This document shows, in pieces, positions 54,708-63,285 of a stretch of DNA of 64,000 nucleotides (its first letter is position 1; each line of letters starts with the position of its first letter). The stretch lies in contig JALCME010000023.1 of assembly GCA_022648295.1 (NCBI GenBank), forward strand, positions 1 through 64,000. Direction: 5' to 3'. The position numbers and the translations under genes were made by a program. Under the pieces are notes generated by a model. That model worked only from the letters and a program-made list of their open reading frames with translations, did not search any database and had not been told where the DNA came from. The stretch comes from Bacteroides sp. Lineage in GTDB: Bacteria > Bacteroidota > Bacteroidia > Bacteroidales > Bacteroidaceae.

Positions 54708-57479
54708 TTAGAAGAGCCTTTTTGATATATCTGTCTCTTTAGTTGAATGGGGCATGCCTTTTATGTTGACAAGAGCTTCTCCCGTGGTAGTGTAGTACCA
54801 TCTCTCGCCTTTATATTCCAAAAGAATACTGACGGGTGTTGTTGCTTCAATTGTTACATCGGGAGTTGTGAGCCGGGTGCCATTGCCAAGAAACAGAGTG
54901 ATGGTACCGCTTTTATCTTTTCTCCATAGGGCATATGTACCTTTCATATTCATATGACCACTTTCACATTCATTAGATGGATTGTCTGAAGAAAGGATGA
55001 AATCGGTACATCCATTGCTTTGTTCGATGCATACGGCGATATTACTGTCTTTTTCTTTGCCGTTTACTTTTGGAAAGTTTACTTGGGATATGCAGCCGGG
55101 TTCTTTGACTGATGAAGGTTCGTAAATGGCGACGAACGGATGATGCCAAGCTTCTCCATGCTGACGGGCAACAAAAGTCAGAGTGGGCTGTTTCCTGATA
55201 TCGTAAGGCATACCGGGAGTGCGACTCAATCCTTCAGTCATGGGCGCTGATGCTGTGAAAACTTGCTGGTTGGAGTCACCTTTCATCCAAAGGTTCATAT
55301 AGATGTCATCATCGTCTTTCATTCTTACGGTAAAAGTAGCTTTTATATCTTTGTTAGCCGGTGCCATTTTTTTGTTATATAAATAGGAGTATGCATAGAG
55401 ATGTGCACCTGCAAATGCCAGTTCTTTCGTTGGCTGCAAATTTAAATCGGAACCATCAGTTCCGGTTAATGAAAGAGTTTGTCCGAGGTTGTGGTAAAAA
55501 TAGTCGTGCATTTTGTCACCTCCAAACTCTTTCCGGCTACGGAAAATATCCACATAGTAACCTGTCTTGTCACTTGTAGTCACTATGCCCATTAGGCGTC
55601 TTTGATCGGCGCGACTTTCAGGTTCACGGAAGTTGACCTCGCTATAACTGATCGGACTAAAAAGCTTACCTGGGGCGGAGGGTAAGGGAAAACAGGACTC
55701 TAGCTGGAAAGCGTGGTTGCTTTTCATCACTGGATAGCTGGATATGCCATCAACACAGACGGTGTTGTGGCTGGGAAATTGAGAGTAATATTCGGCATAA
55801 TCCATTCCGCTGTATAAATAGAGCCCGATGCCGGCATCCGGCCCCAATACATAGCCTTTGCCGTAGAGCTCCATTGAAATGCCATTAGCATGCATGTGAT
55901 TGCCTAGGCTGGCATTTTGCGAGATCATCAGGCTATGGCGCGGGTTCATCCCGTTACGTTGTACCAGCCATGAGACATTGGGCGCATAGAAGAGAGGAGA
56001 AACGTAATCTTCTATATGCCCGGGTTTAATTTTTTGTTTCAGTTCAAGCGGTTTATTGTTAAAGAAAGAACTGACCGATACTGGTATATTGATGTTCTGT
56101 GCTATGGTATTCCCTGCCTCAGAATTGAGACATTTCAGTAGTGCCGTAAAATAGTTTTCCTGTTCTTCTTTCCCATTGGCTTGTGCGTTTTGAATCATAC
56201 GGATAAAGAGATTGGGCTTCAGGTAGCTGGGATGTGTATCACCAAAGCCGCAAATCATTCTGTTGGGAAATAGATATTGTAGGTCGGCGGTTACTGCCTT
56301 TGGCAGTACTGGCATGGCCTTTACGAGATCATAATGGAGATTGTTGTCGAAGAGGTTGGTGAAGTCGGCATAGTCATTGAGTACGACGTTGCTATAGCCG
56401 GGACATTCCGCCCAGATTCCAGTGTTTGGGTCGAATCCGTAGTCTGCCAGTCTGGTCAGACTCCATTGGCGTATGCCGGAATGGTTCATCACATAATCAA
56501 TGTAGTATTGCCGTCCCTTGTGGTCGAGGTATTGCGAGTTGTCTTCCAGAATGATACCTACATTCATAATATATCTCGCCTGTATTAAGTTCCAGTTGTT
56601 GTGGGGTACTCCGTTGTCTATAATGTTGTCCGCCCACTTCTTGAATGCTCCGGTATAAACAGGCATTTTGTCTTTGTAATGCCTTAATAGGTATTCGTAC
56701 AGAAAGTCGTACAGCGGCACTACGATATTGAGAGCATCTTCGTGGATTACTTCGAAAGAGGTCATACCTACCAAAGTTTGCTGGTGCCCGTGGTTGAGAT
56801 CAATAGGGATATTGCGATAGTAGATGCCGCTCATGTAAGTGTCGAACACTCCGGATGCCAATCGGGCATATCGTTCGTCTCCCGTCAACCAGTACAGAAA
56901 AGCAGCATCACGGGCAATGCCGATGATTTCGCAGTTTATATTTTCAATATTACGTCCGGTTTTCGAGGGATGTACCTTTTCTTGGGGATGTCCGGGCAGG
57001 GAATTATTGCAAAAAGTTACGTTGCCGTTTTCATCGTCGTCGTAGGGGATGATGTTTTCCAATTTAGGCCTTCCATAAGTTGCCATCGTGCCACGTGTGC
57101 CAGTGTAGCGCACAGTGGGGACCGGAGCTTTTGGCCCTCCTGTATGGTCAAACGTTTCGCTTTTAATATAGACGTTTGTAGCATGCGTTTTCCAGTACAT
57201 TGCTAAGCGCGACAGTAACCAATCGGATTGCTCCTCTGTTCGTTGGACGTAAATGTCCGTCCGTCTTTTTAGTTTTTCAAAGATGTCTTTTGCCCATGCT
57301 TCTTTTTCTATAAGTTTCAGCGTTTCGACCTTACCTTTAGGAGTCGTCATATATCGGGGATGTTCTTGTGGCAAGCTTTGAGGGATCGGCACTGTCTTTT
57401 GCTCTATCTGTGCATGTATAGGGCAAAAATTGAAAAAGAAAAGAATAAGGATATTTATCAGTACATTTGCAAACTTCAT
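54708..57479 (-). CDS. Heparinase II/III-like polysaccharide lyase
   Basis: 923 residues, secreted (NILILFFFNFCPIHAQ). The N-terminal (alpha/alpha) toroid holds NHGHQQTLVGM (about 229-239), PHNNWNL (Asn about 294-295) and PGYSNV (Tyr about 362), which would supply the neutralising Asn and catalytic Tyr/His. The C-terminal beta-sheet part carries NHMHANGISMELYGKGYVLGPD cut here at its core HANG (about 530), and the HNTV signature at about 571-574, typical of the heparinase II/III-like family. I cannot place it in a numbered PL family. It should cleave a uronic-acid polysaccharide by beta-elimination. It lies directly upstream of the sensor-AraC gene (100-base gap), so the two may be co-regulated. 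Confidence 0.8.
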   Translation of the reverse strand: MKFANVLINILILFFFNFCPIHAQIEQKTVPIPQSLPQEHPRYMTTPKGKVETLKLIEKEAWAKDIFEKLKRRTDIYVQRTEEQSDWLLSRLAMYWKTHATNVYIKSETFDHTGGPKAPVPTVRYTGTRGTMATYGRPKLENIIPYDDDENGNVTFCNNSLPGHPQEKVHPSKTGRNIENINCEIIGIARDAAFLYWLTGDERYARLASGVFDTYMSGIYYRNIPIDLNHGHQQTLVGMTSFEVIHEDALNIVVPLYDFLYEYLLRHYKDKMPVYTGAFKKWADNIIDNGVPHNNWNLIQARYIMNVGIILEDNSQYLDHKGRQYYIDYVMNHSGIRQWSLTRLADYGFDPNTGIWAECPGYSNVVLNDYADFTNLFDNNLHYDLVKAMPVLPKAVTADLQYLFPNRMICGFGDTHPSYLKPNLFIRMIQNAQANGKEEQENYFTALLKCLNSEAGNTIAQNINIPVSVSSFFNNKPLELKQKIKPGHIEDYVSPLFYAPNVSWLVQRNGMNPRHSLMISQNASLGNHMHANGISMELYGKGYVLGPDAGIGLYLYSGMDYAEYYSQFPSHNTVCVDGISSYPVMKSNHAFQLESCFPLPSAPGKLFSPISYSEVNFREPESRADQRRLMGIVTTSDKTGYYVDIFRSRKEFGGDKMHDYFYHNLGQTLSLTGTDGSDLNLQPTKELAFAGAHLYAYSYLYNKKMAPANKDIKATFTVRMKDDDDIYMNLWMKGDSNQQVFTASAPMTEGLSRTPGMPYDIRKQPTLTFVARQHGEAWHHPFVAIYEPSSVKEPGCISQVNFPKVNGKEKDSNIAVCIEQSNGCTDFILSSDNPSNECESGHMNMKGTYALWRKDKSGTITLFLGNGTRLTTPDVTIEATTPVSILLEYKGERWYYTTTGEALVNIKGMPHSTKETDISKRLF

Positions 57480-57681
57480 ATTCTTATGTTTTTAAGTTTT
57501 GAAAGGACGCTATTTTAGCTTAATACGAATAAGATACTCTACTTACTCAATAGGGACTTACCCTTCAACTTAGTTTGTAATCTTCTTCCCAACTTCCTTT
57601 CAGGAAAGCTTAAGAGTATATTACGCAATGAATATTTAGTTCACGTATATTTTACATGTCTATATTATAGGAAGTCCTTTT

Positions 57682-58530
57682 TTATGAAGAACAATTAATA
57701 AACCACTGTATTACCTTTTCACTATAGGTTTTGGAAATAGGAATATCCGGTACTCTATCTACACCTAAATCCATGTACATTCCGTCTTTACGGCGTTGAA
57801 TCACTTTGACCTGATCAAAATTGACCATGTATGAACGATGGCAACGCTGCACGTTGGTCTTTATGAAACTTTCTTCAATGGTTTTGAGTGAATTTCGGAG
57901 CATAAATTTACTCACAATACCCTTATTCAAATACCATATGCATACATAATTGTCCGCTGATTCAATATAAAGCAGATTATCCCGTTTTACTGATAGACGA
58001 AGTTCATTTTTCTCATCATAGAAGGAATATACATTTTGTTGAGCGGCAGCTTCTTCATGCTCACCGGAGAGCATCAGTAATTGTCGTTCCTTTTCACGAT
58101 AGGAAAAGTAGAGATGTAAAGCTGCATAGGGTAGGAGCAATACAAGGCTTGTATTGACTACCGACTCTTTGAACACAGCCAGATATTCACGCTTTGGACT
58201 AAGCACAAGAGTGTAGACAGTGTAAAACAAAGCCATGAAGAATATTTCCAATAAAATCCAGATGGCGTAAGCAGGATAGGATATGGCATGTTTCTTTCCG
58301 TAATAGTACATAATAATCCGGCTGATGACCACAACCAATACTCCGGTGAGGATAATGAGACTTGAAAAGAGGAAGAACTTAAATTCGGATACATTGTACC
58401 AACTTTCCGAACTGAAAGGCTTATATATGTTGATAAAGATCAGCGCGAAAAAAGCTGTTAGCAAAATCAATCGCACGATATTGCTTTTTTCGTAGATGTA
58501 ATTCGGTATGTTGTTTGAACGACCTTCCAT
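57682..58530 (-). CDS. Membrane-anchored LytTR-family transcriptional regulator
   Basis: About 282 residues from ATG 58530. A TTG further upstream overlaps the -7 box and is rejected. Four membrane helices fill about 20-150 (LILLTAFFALIFINIY, FFLFSSLIILTGVLVVVI, AIWILLEIFFMALFYTVYTL, SLVLLLPYAALHLYF). The C-terminal 105 residues form a LytTR DNA-binding domain: ENELRLSV-type start, LLYIESADNYVCIWY, QRCHRSYMVNFDQVKVIQRRKDGMYMDLG and IPISKTYSEKV. There is no receiver domain, so the signal must come through the membrane part. It is divergent from the gene at 58710 and about 200 bases upstream of the lyase gene. I see no clear hairpin in that gap (57480-57681). Target unknown. Confidence 0.88.
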   Translation of the reverse strand: MEGRSNNIPNYIYEKSNIVRLILLTAFFALIFINIYKPFSSESWYNVSEFKFFLFSSLIILTGVLVVVISRIIMYYYGKKHAISYPAYAIWILLEIFFMALFYTVYTLVLSPKREYLAVFKESVVNTSLVLLLPYAALHLYFSYREKERQLLMLSGEHEEAAAQQNVYSFYDEKNELRLSVKRDNLLYIESADNYVCIWYLNKGIVSKFMLRNSLKTIEESFIKTNVQRCHRSYMVNFDQVKVIQRRKDGMYMDLGVDRVPDIPISKTYSEKVIQWFINCSS

Positions 58531-58551
58531 AAATATTCTCTTTCCTGTGGA

Positions 58552-58559
58552 CAAAAGTA
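58552..58559 (-). promoter_or_regulatory. Putative -7 box of the LytTR gene
   Basis: TACTTTTG on the minus strand, 22 bases before ATG 58530. Confidence 0.4.
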
Positions 58560-58709
58560 AAGAAAATCCGGTTGATTTTAGCCCCTGATATCGTTTTTCT
58601 GTCCCTCATTTAACCTTTTTGTCCCTGTCGTCATGCTGTAAGCCCATTTTTTTGCAAAGCATGAAAAAGTGTTGTTTGTTTGTATCGTAAAAGTAGATAA
58701 TGTACAGCT

Positions 58710-59855
58710 ATGGATTTATTAACTCGTATGCAATATTTGAATCAGCTATTCTCTTATGAGCGGAAAGCGGAGATTGCGGATCGTCAATTGGAAATTATTC
58801 CTTTTCGTTTTATCCAAACTACCGGTGCCAACGAGATTGAAGACTTTCAGAAGGAACTGTCCGGAACTGATTTCTGTCCGGAGACGGATGATCATATTAA
58901 GGAGAATCAATCATTTACCTATACTGTTTTTAATCCGTTAAGACAGGATAAAGCAGGGCAGGCGATTATTCTATTGCACGGATTGAATGAGCGGACATGG
59001 GAAAAGTATCTTACCTGGGCTGAATATTTGGCTGAAAATACCGGCAAGCCCGTTATTCTGTTTCCCATAGCATTCCATATGAATCGCACGCCACGACTTT
59101 GGTGCGATCCGCGTGCCGCATTGCCTTGGGCGGACCGGAGGAGACAGGAAGTGGAAGGATTGCGTAATTCTACCTTTGCTAATGTGGCACTAAGCAGCAG
59201 AATTTCTAAAAATCCGTTACGGTTTTATGCTTCAGGAAGGGAGTCGGCATATAATGTTTGGCAACTGGTTTCGGAAATAAAAAGTGGGATGCATCCTTTA
59301 TTTAAAGAAGGTACAGACATTAATATATTTGCTTATTCGATAGGGGCGTTTCTTGCTCAGATCCTTTTATTGGCCAACCCGGATGAGTTGTTTACGGATA
59401 CGCGTCTTTTTATGTTTTGTGGCGGGTCCATATTTAGTAAAATGGATGGGAGGGCTCGTGATATTATGGATCAGGATGCTTTTGACCGGATGGAGCATTA
59501 TTTTACTCATAGTTTTATTGAGCGGACGACGGTACCCCATACCTTTAAAAATGATTTTCTGGAGCATGCGTTTAAGTCGATGATTCGTCCGGATGTGTTG
59601 CCGGATTTTAGAGAACGTTTCTTTGAGCGTGCATGTGACCGTGTCCGTGCTATCTCGTTGAAGAAAGATGCGGTGATACCAACAGTCGGAATCCTTTCCG
59701 CTTTAGGAGAGGCTTCGAAAAAAATATTGAAGGAGATGGATTTTCCTTTTCTTTATTCCCATCAGGTCCCTTTTCCTGTCCGTGGAAAAATTGAAGCGGA
59801 GCAAGTGAACAAAGCCTTTACTTCTGTTTTTAATCAGGCTGCTTCTTTTCTGTAA
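58710..59855 (+). CDS. Alpha/beta-hydrolase-like protein of unknown function
   Basis: 381 residues, no signal peptide, probably cytoplasmic. The fold is suggested by AIILLHGLNERTWEKY (His-Gly after a hydrophobic strand, about 85-100), a second strand with PVILFPIAFHMNR, and INIFAYSIGAFLAQILLL (about 205-221), where A-Y-S-I-G sits at the nucleophile-elbow position with Ser about 210. The elbow has Ala in place of the first Gly, which is allowed in some hydrolases. It may correspond to the Bacteroides DUF6051-type proteins, but I cannot confirm that. It is divergent from the LytTR gene and may be its target. No substrate is suggested. Confidence 0.7.
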   Translation: MDLLTRMQYLNQLFSYERKAEIADRQLEIIPFRFIQTTGANEIEDFQKELSGTDFCPETDDHIKENQSFTYTVFNPLRQDKAGQAIILLHGLNERTWEKYLTWAEYLAENTGKPVILFPIAFHMNRTPRLWCDPRAALPWADRRRQEVEGLRNSTFANVALSSRISKNPLRFYASGRESAYNVWQLVSEIKSGMHPLFKEGTDINIFAYSIGAFLAQILLLANPDELFTDTRLFMFCGGSIFSKMDGRARDIMDQDAFDRMEHYFTHSFIERTTVPHTFKNDFLEHAFKSMIRPDVLPDFRERFFERACDRVRAISLKKDAVIPTVGILSALGEASKKILKEMDFPFLYSHQVPFPVRGKIEAEQVNKAFTSVFNQAASFL

Positions 59856-59890
59856 AATTTGTAAGTAAATCTTTCTCATAAAGTAAAGCA

Positions 59891-59933
59891 CTCTTCCCCG
59901 TAGAGAAACGAAACGTTGCTCTACGGGGAAGAG
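59891..59933. terminator. Bidirectional terminator hairpin between convergent genes
   Basis: CTCTTCCCCGTAGAG (59891-59905) and CTCTACGGGGAAGAG (59919-59933) are perfect 15-base complements with a 13-base loop. It lies between the plus-strand stop at 59855 and the minus-strand stop at 59974. Uridine tails are weak on both sides. Confidence 0.8.
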
Positions 59934-59973
59934 ATGTTCCTCTGCGAGATTATTAAAGGTCCTTAGAAGGACT

Positions 59974-61482
59974 TTATACGTGTAATTCCAAAATGAAGCG
60001 AGCTCCTTTGGTATAGCTATTTTCCAAGGTCAGGCTACCGCTCATTTTTGTTGCAATGAGCGAACAGATCGGTAAACCAAGTCCATCGCCATGTGTGAGA
60101 TCTTTTACCTCGGTAAAAGGTTTGAAAAGATTGTCCTGCATTTCGGATGGGATGCCGGGCCCGGTATCTGTAACGACGAATTGGTGGGTATGCGCTCCTC
60201 GTTTTTTGAAATCGAGCCATATCTTTCCCCCTTCAGGCGTGTGCTCAGCCGCGTTATTTAATAGATGGATGAGAATACGTTCTAATTGTTCGGGATTAGT
60301 TTTGACACTCAATTTAGGAGCATTAACGGTAGCGGTGACGTCCGGCCTTGCTTTACCTTTTATTTTGTCCATCACGTTTTCGCAAAAAGTGCTGATATTA
60401 ATTTCGTGCATCTCGTATGTTTCTGAGAGTGTGCTTTCCAGTTCCGATAAAACCTGAATATGTTCGGCAAAAGCATGTAGAGCTTGTACGCCGGGTTGCT
60501 TTCCGTCCAGAGTGTCCAGTGTTGGCCCCATTTGAGCTGAAATGTTTCGGATGAATTGAGTTTTTAGTTCATTATGTTCATTAGCTATGCTAATTGCTTT
60601 TTTTTGCTTCCGGGTTAGTAAGATGAAACGGAGTAATATGATTCCTCCTACTATAAGTACTGCTACAAGTATAGCACTTACGATGCATAGTCCGATGATG
60701 ACGTAATGTCTGGTTGAAATGGATTTCTCCTTGTCTTGAATGATTTGCTGACTTTCGTTATATTTTCGTTTCAAAACGGTCAATTCGTCTTGTGCAGTAA
60801 GTGCTTTAACAGAGTCTGTCCAAATGATGTATTTGTCATAGGTACGTGCCACTAAGCTGGCATTGTTTGCTTTTTGAGCAATAGAAATCAAAGTTTTATA
60901 GCAATCATTTACTTTAGGATAGTTCTTTTGCTGCTTGTATTTTACTATTAGTTTTTTGAAGCAGGCGTCTCCCTGTGTGTACATTCCAAAAGTGTAGTAA
61001 TAATTAGCTTGGGTGTATAGAAGGTCTTCGTTGATGGAATCGCTACGGGAGGCTTTGGCATATTCCGTCAGTTGGTCCAATATCTCTTTTGCTTGAGCAG
61101 CCCGTTTTAAGGCTATATACATTTGTAATCTTTCTCCGCCGACAAGGAAATGCAGTTCCGGCATGGCTTTGCTCTGTTTCTGTTCGCCATTTGCTATCAA
61201 TTGGTCCATAGCACGGCAGAGATCAAATGCCTCTTTGTAATAATTTTCTCTGTGGTATAGCTTACAAGTCTGGATGCCACATTTTACCGCCCGGGCATAG
61301 TCTTGCTGGTTAGCAAAAGCACCGTATGCCTGAAGGTACAAGTAGCGTGCTTTGATGTATTCTTTTTGCTCAAGGTTGGTCTGTGCCTGTTTCATAAGCT
61401 CATCAGCGCGAGTGGTGTTTTGCGCGAGAACTGTTGTGCCTAAACAGAGCACAATGGAGAGTATGAAAACGAGTTGTTTCAT
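59974..61482 (-). CDS. TPR-containing sensor histidine-kinase-like protein lacking the phospho-acceptor His
   Basis: 502 residues. A signal peptide (LSIVLCLGTTVLAQ) is followed by a periplasmic TPR-type helical region (about 22-240), a short coiled coil, and a membrane helix at about 259-290. The cytoplasmic part has the layout of a HisKA-HATPase kinase. The expected H-box, normally N-(M/I)-S-H-E, reads FIRNISAQMGPTL, with Ala at about 316 where the histidine should be. The ATPase boxes look intact: LLNNAAEHTPEGG (about 407-419), VTDTGPGIP (about 437-445) and GDGLGLPI (about 465-472). It may bind ATP without autophosphorylating, or phosphorylate another residue. It starts 47 bases after the nucleoside kinase stop. 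Confidence 0.85.
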   Translation of the reverse strand: MKQLVFILSIVLCLGTTVLAQNTTRADELMKQAQTNLEQKEYIKARYLYLQAYGAFANQQDYARAVKCGIQTCKLYHRENYYKEAFDLCRAMDQLIANGEQKQSKAMPELHFLVGGERLQMYIALKRAAQAKEILDQLTEYAKASRSDSINEDLLYTQANYYYTFGMYTQGDACFKKLIVKYKQQKNYPKVNDCYKTLISIAQKANNASLVARTYDKYIIWTDSVKALTAQDELTVLKRKYNESQQIIQDKEKSISTRHYVIIGLCIVSAILVAVLIVGGIILLRFILLTRKQKKAISIANEHNELKTQFIRNISAQMGPTLDTLDGKQPGVQALHAFAEHIQVLSELESTLSETYEMHEINISTFCENVMDKIKGKARPDVTATVNAPKLSVKTNPEQLERILIHLLNNAAEHTPEGGKIWLDFKKRGAHTHQFVVTDTGPGIPSEMQDNLFKPFTEVKDLTHGDGLGLPICSLIATKMSGSLTLENSYTKGARFILELHV

Positions 61483-61511
61483 AAGTCTTACTATTTATCT
61501 GAATCTGATAG

Positions 61512-61519
61512 CAAAAGTA
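61512..61519 (-). promoter_or_regulatory. Putative -7 box of the TPR sensor gene
   Basis: TACTTTTG on the minus strand, 30 bases before ATG 61482, lying between the nucleoside kinase stop and the sensor start. It suggests that the sensor has its own promoter. Confidence 0.4.
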
Positions 61520-61529
61520 AAAAATATAT

Positions 61530-63203
61530 TTAATACTTGAAGCTACTTCCTCCTAAAAATTCCCTTAATAAAGAGGTAAACGGAATCTCTTTGTCTTGGA
61601 TGGGTATAAAGTATTTGATAAATTTCAGTAGTCTGTAGGCTTCGGCATATTCTGGACAATTTCGTGGTACACTGTTTAGTATGGGCTCGGCATGGCAGCG
61701 TAATACTGCAAATTCAAAGAGCAGTGCGGAATTGAACATGACGTCTGCATTCTCTTGATAGGGAAAAATCCATTTATCTTCTCCCGCTCGGACACTTGGC
61801 CAGCGTGAAATAGTCTCTTGGGCAGAATATCCCCGGTAATTGTAGTCGCGAATGATACGTCTTAAAAGCCGATTATCTGTTGTTGGAATCCAGTTGTGAT
61901 CATCCAGTGATATTGTGGTCAGGGCGGAAACATAGATTTTATACTTGTTTGTTACCGGGATTTGAGGGGTAAGTTCCGGATTCAAAGCGTGTATACCTTC
62001 CAATATTAGTATGGTGTGTTCGTCTATCTTAAGCTTATCACCCCGATATTCTTTTTTCCCTAAAGTAAAGTTAAAACGCGGCAGCTCTATTTCTTCTCCT
62101 CGTAAAAGAGCCTGTACGTGCTGATTGAATAATTCAAGATCGAGTGCATAGAGCGATTCATAATCGTAATTGCCTTTTTCATCTTTAGGAGTCTCTTCCC
62201 GGTCTTTAAAGTAGTTGTCAAGAGAGATGGGATATGGACGTAGCCCATTGGTCATTAATTGTACGGACAGGCGTTTGCTGAAAGTGGTTTTACCGGATGA
62301 AGAAGGTCCCGAAATAAGCACTAGCCTGATCTTGTTTCCATTTTCTCCCCGGTTGTATATGGCATCGGCTATTTGCGCTATCTTTTTTTCCTGTAAAGCT
62401 TCCGCCACATTGATGAGGTCGGTGGCATGTCCTTTTTGGCAGGCAAGATTAAAGTCTCCCACATTACCTAATCCCATGATGTAATTCCAGTGAAGGTGCT
62501 CCTTGAAGACATCAAGCATCTTTTCTTGTTTCACCACCTCTTCCAGTGCCGTTGGATTATCTTTATTGGGGATTCGGAGCAACAGCCCGTCGTAGTACTT
62601 CACAATGTCGAAGAGCTTGACGAAACCGGCACTAGGGAGAAGACTGCCGTAATAATAATCTACGGTGTCACCTAGCGTATAGTAATACGTATAAATTGAT
62701 CCGGATGTTTCCAGCAGTTTTACTTTATCGTCCATACCTCTTTCACTAAAAATACGTACAGCCTCACTGGTGTGGCATTCCGTACGACGGAAAGGAATGT
62801 CTTCGGCTATGATTTCCTGCATGCGTGCCTTGATAGCGGTTACATCTTCCAATGTGAGCGGGCGCTTGATGTCCAGATTGCAAAAGTATCCCTTGGATAC
62901 CGGGTGTTCCACGTATAGTTTACCTTCCGGGAAAAGTTCGCTGGTTGCTTTGTACAAGATGAAACATAAGCTACGTACATAGGTTCGCATTCCTGATGGA
63001 TCTCGTACATCAAGGAATTCGATGTCTTTATTGTTGTATACTCTAAAATTCAGTCCTTCGGTGCGGTTGTTGACTTTGGCACTGACAACCTGATAAGGAA
63101 AATCTAAATTGAAGCCATAATAAATGTCCAAAAGTGAGCTTCCGATAGGGAATTCTTTATAAATATTATTATTTTTGCAACAAATTTGTAACATGTGTTT
63201 CAT
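61530..63203 (-). CDS. Nucleoside kinase (uridine kinase/phosphoribulokinase-like) with TGS-like N terminus
   Basis: 557 residues, cytoplasmic. The N-terminal 200 residues resemble the TGS and editing-like domains of threonyl-tRNA synthetase (GSSLLDIYYGF; DVRDPSGMRTYVRSL; VEHPVSKGYFCNL). The C-terminal half is a P-loop kinase of the uridine kinase family: ISGPSSSGKTTFSKRL (about 297-309), SLDNYFKDREETP (substrate-binding Asp) and HTILILEGIHALNPEL. This TGS-kinase fusion of about 555 residues is a normal Bacteroides housekeeping gene annotated as a nucleoside kinase; uridine/cytidine phosphorylation is presumed. An alternative start at ATG 63194 is possible. It is not related to the glycan locus. 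Confidence 0.9.
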   Translation of the reverse strand: MKHMLQICCKNNNIYKEFPIGSSLLDIYYGFNLDFPYQVVSAKVNNRTEGLNFRVYNNKDIEFLDVRDPSGMRTYVRSLCFILYKATSELFPEGKLYVEHPVSKGYFCNLDIKRPLTLEDVTAIKARMQEIIAEDIPFRRTECHTSEAVRIFSERGMDDKVKLLETSGSIYTYYYTLGDTVDYYYGSLLPSAGFVKLFDIVKYYDGLLLRIPNKDNPTALEEVVKQEKMLDVFKEHLHWNYIMGLGNVGDFNLACQKGHATDLINVAEALQEKKIAQIADAIYNRGENGNKIRLVLISGPSSSGKTTFSKRLSVQLMTNGLRPYPISLDNYFKDREETPKDEKGNYDYESLYALDLELFNQHVQALLRGEEIELPRFNFTLGKKEYRGDKLKIDEHTILILEGIHALNPELTPQIPVTNKYKIYVSALTTISLDDHNWIPTTDNRLLRRIIRDYNYRGYSAQETISRWPSVRAGEDKWIFPYQENADVMFNSALLFEFAVLRCHAEPILNSVPRNCPEYAEAYRLLKFIKYFIPIQDKEIPFTSLLREFLGGSSFKY

Positions 63204-63285
63204 ACATCTCTATTTTAGTTAATTAACACGTTAAATATAGGGCATAATAACAGATGTGGCAATAAAACCCATTAATTAATTAAAA

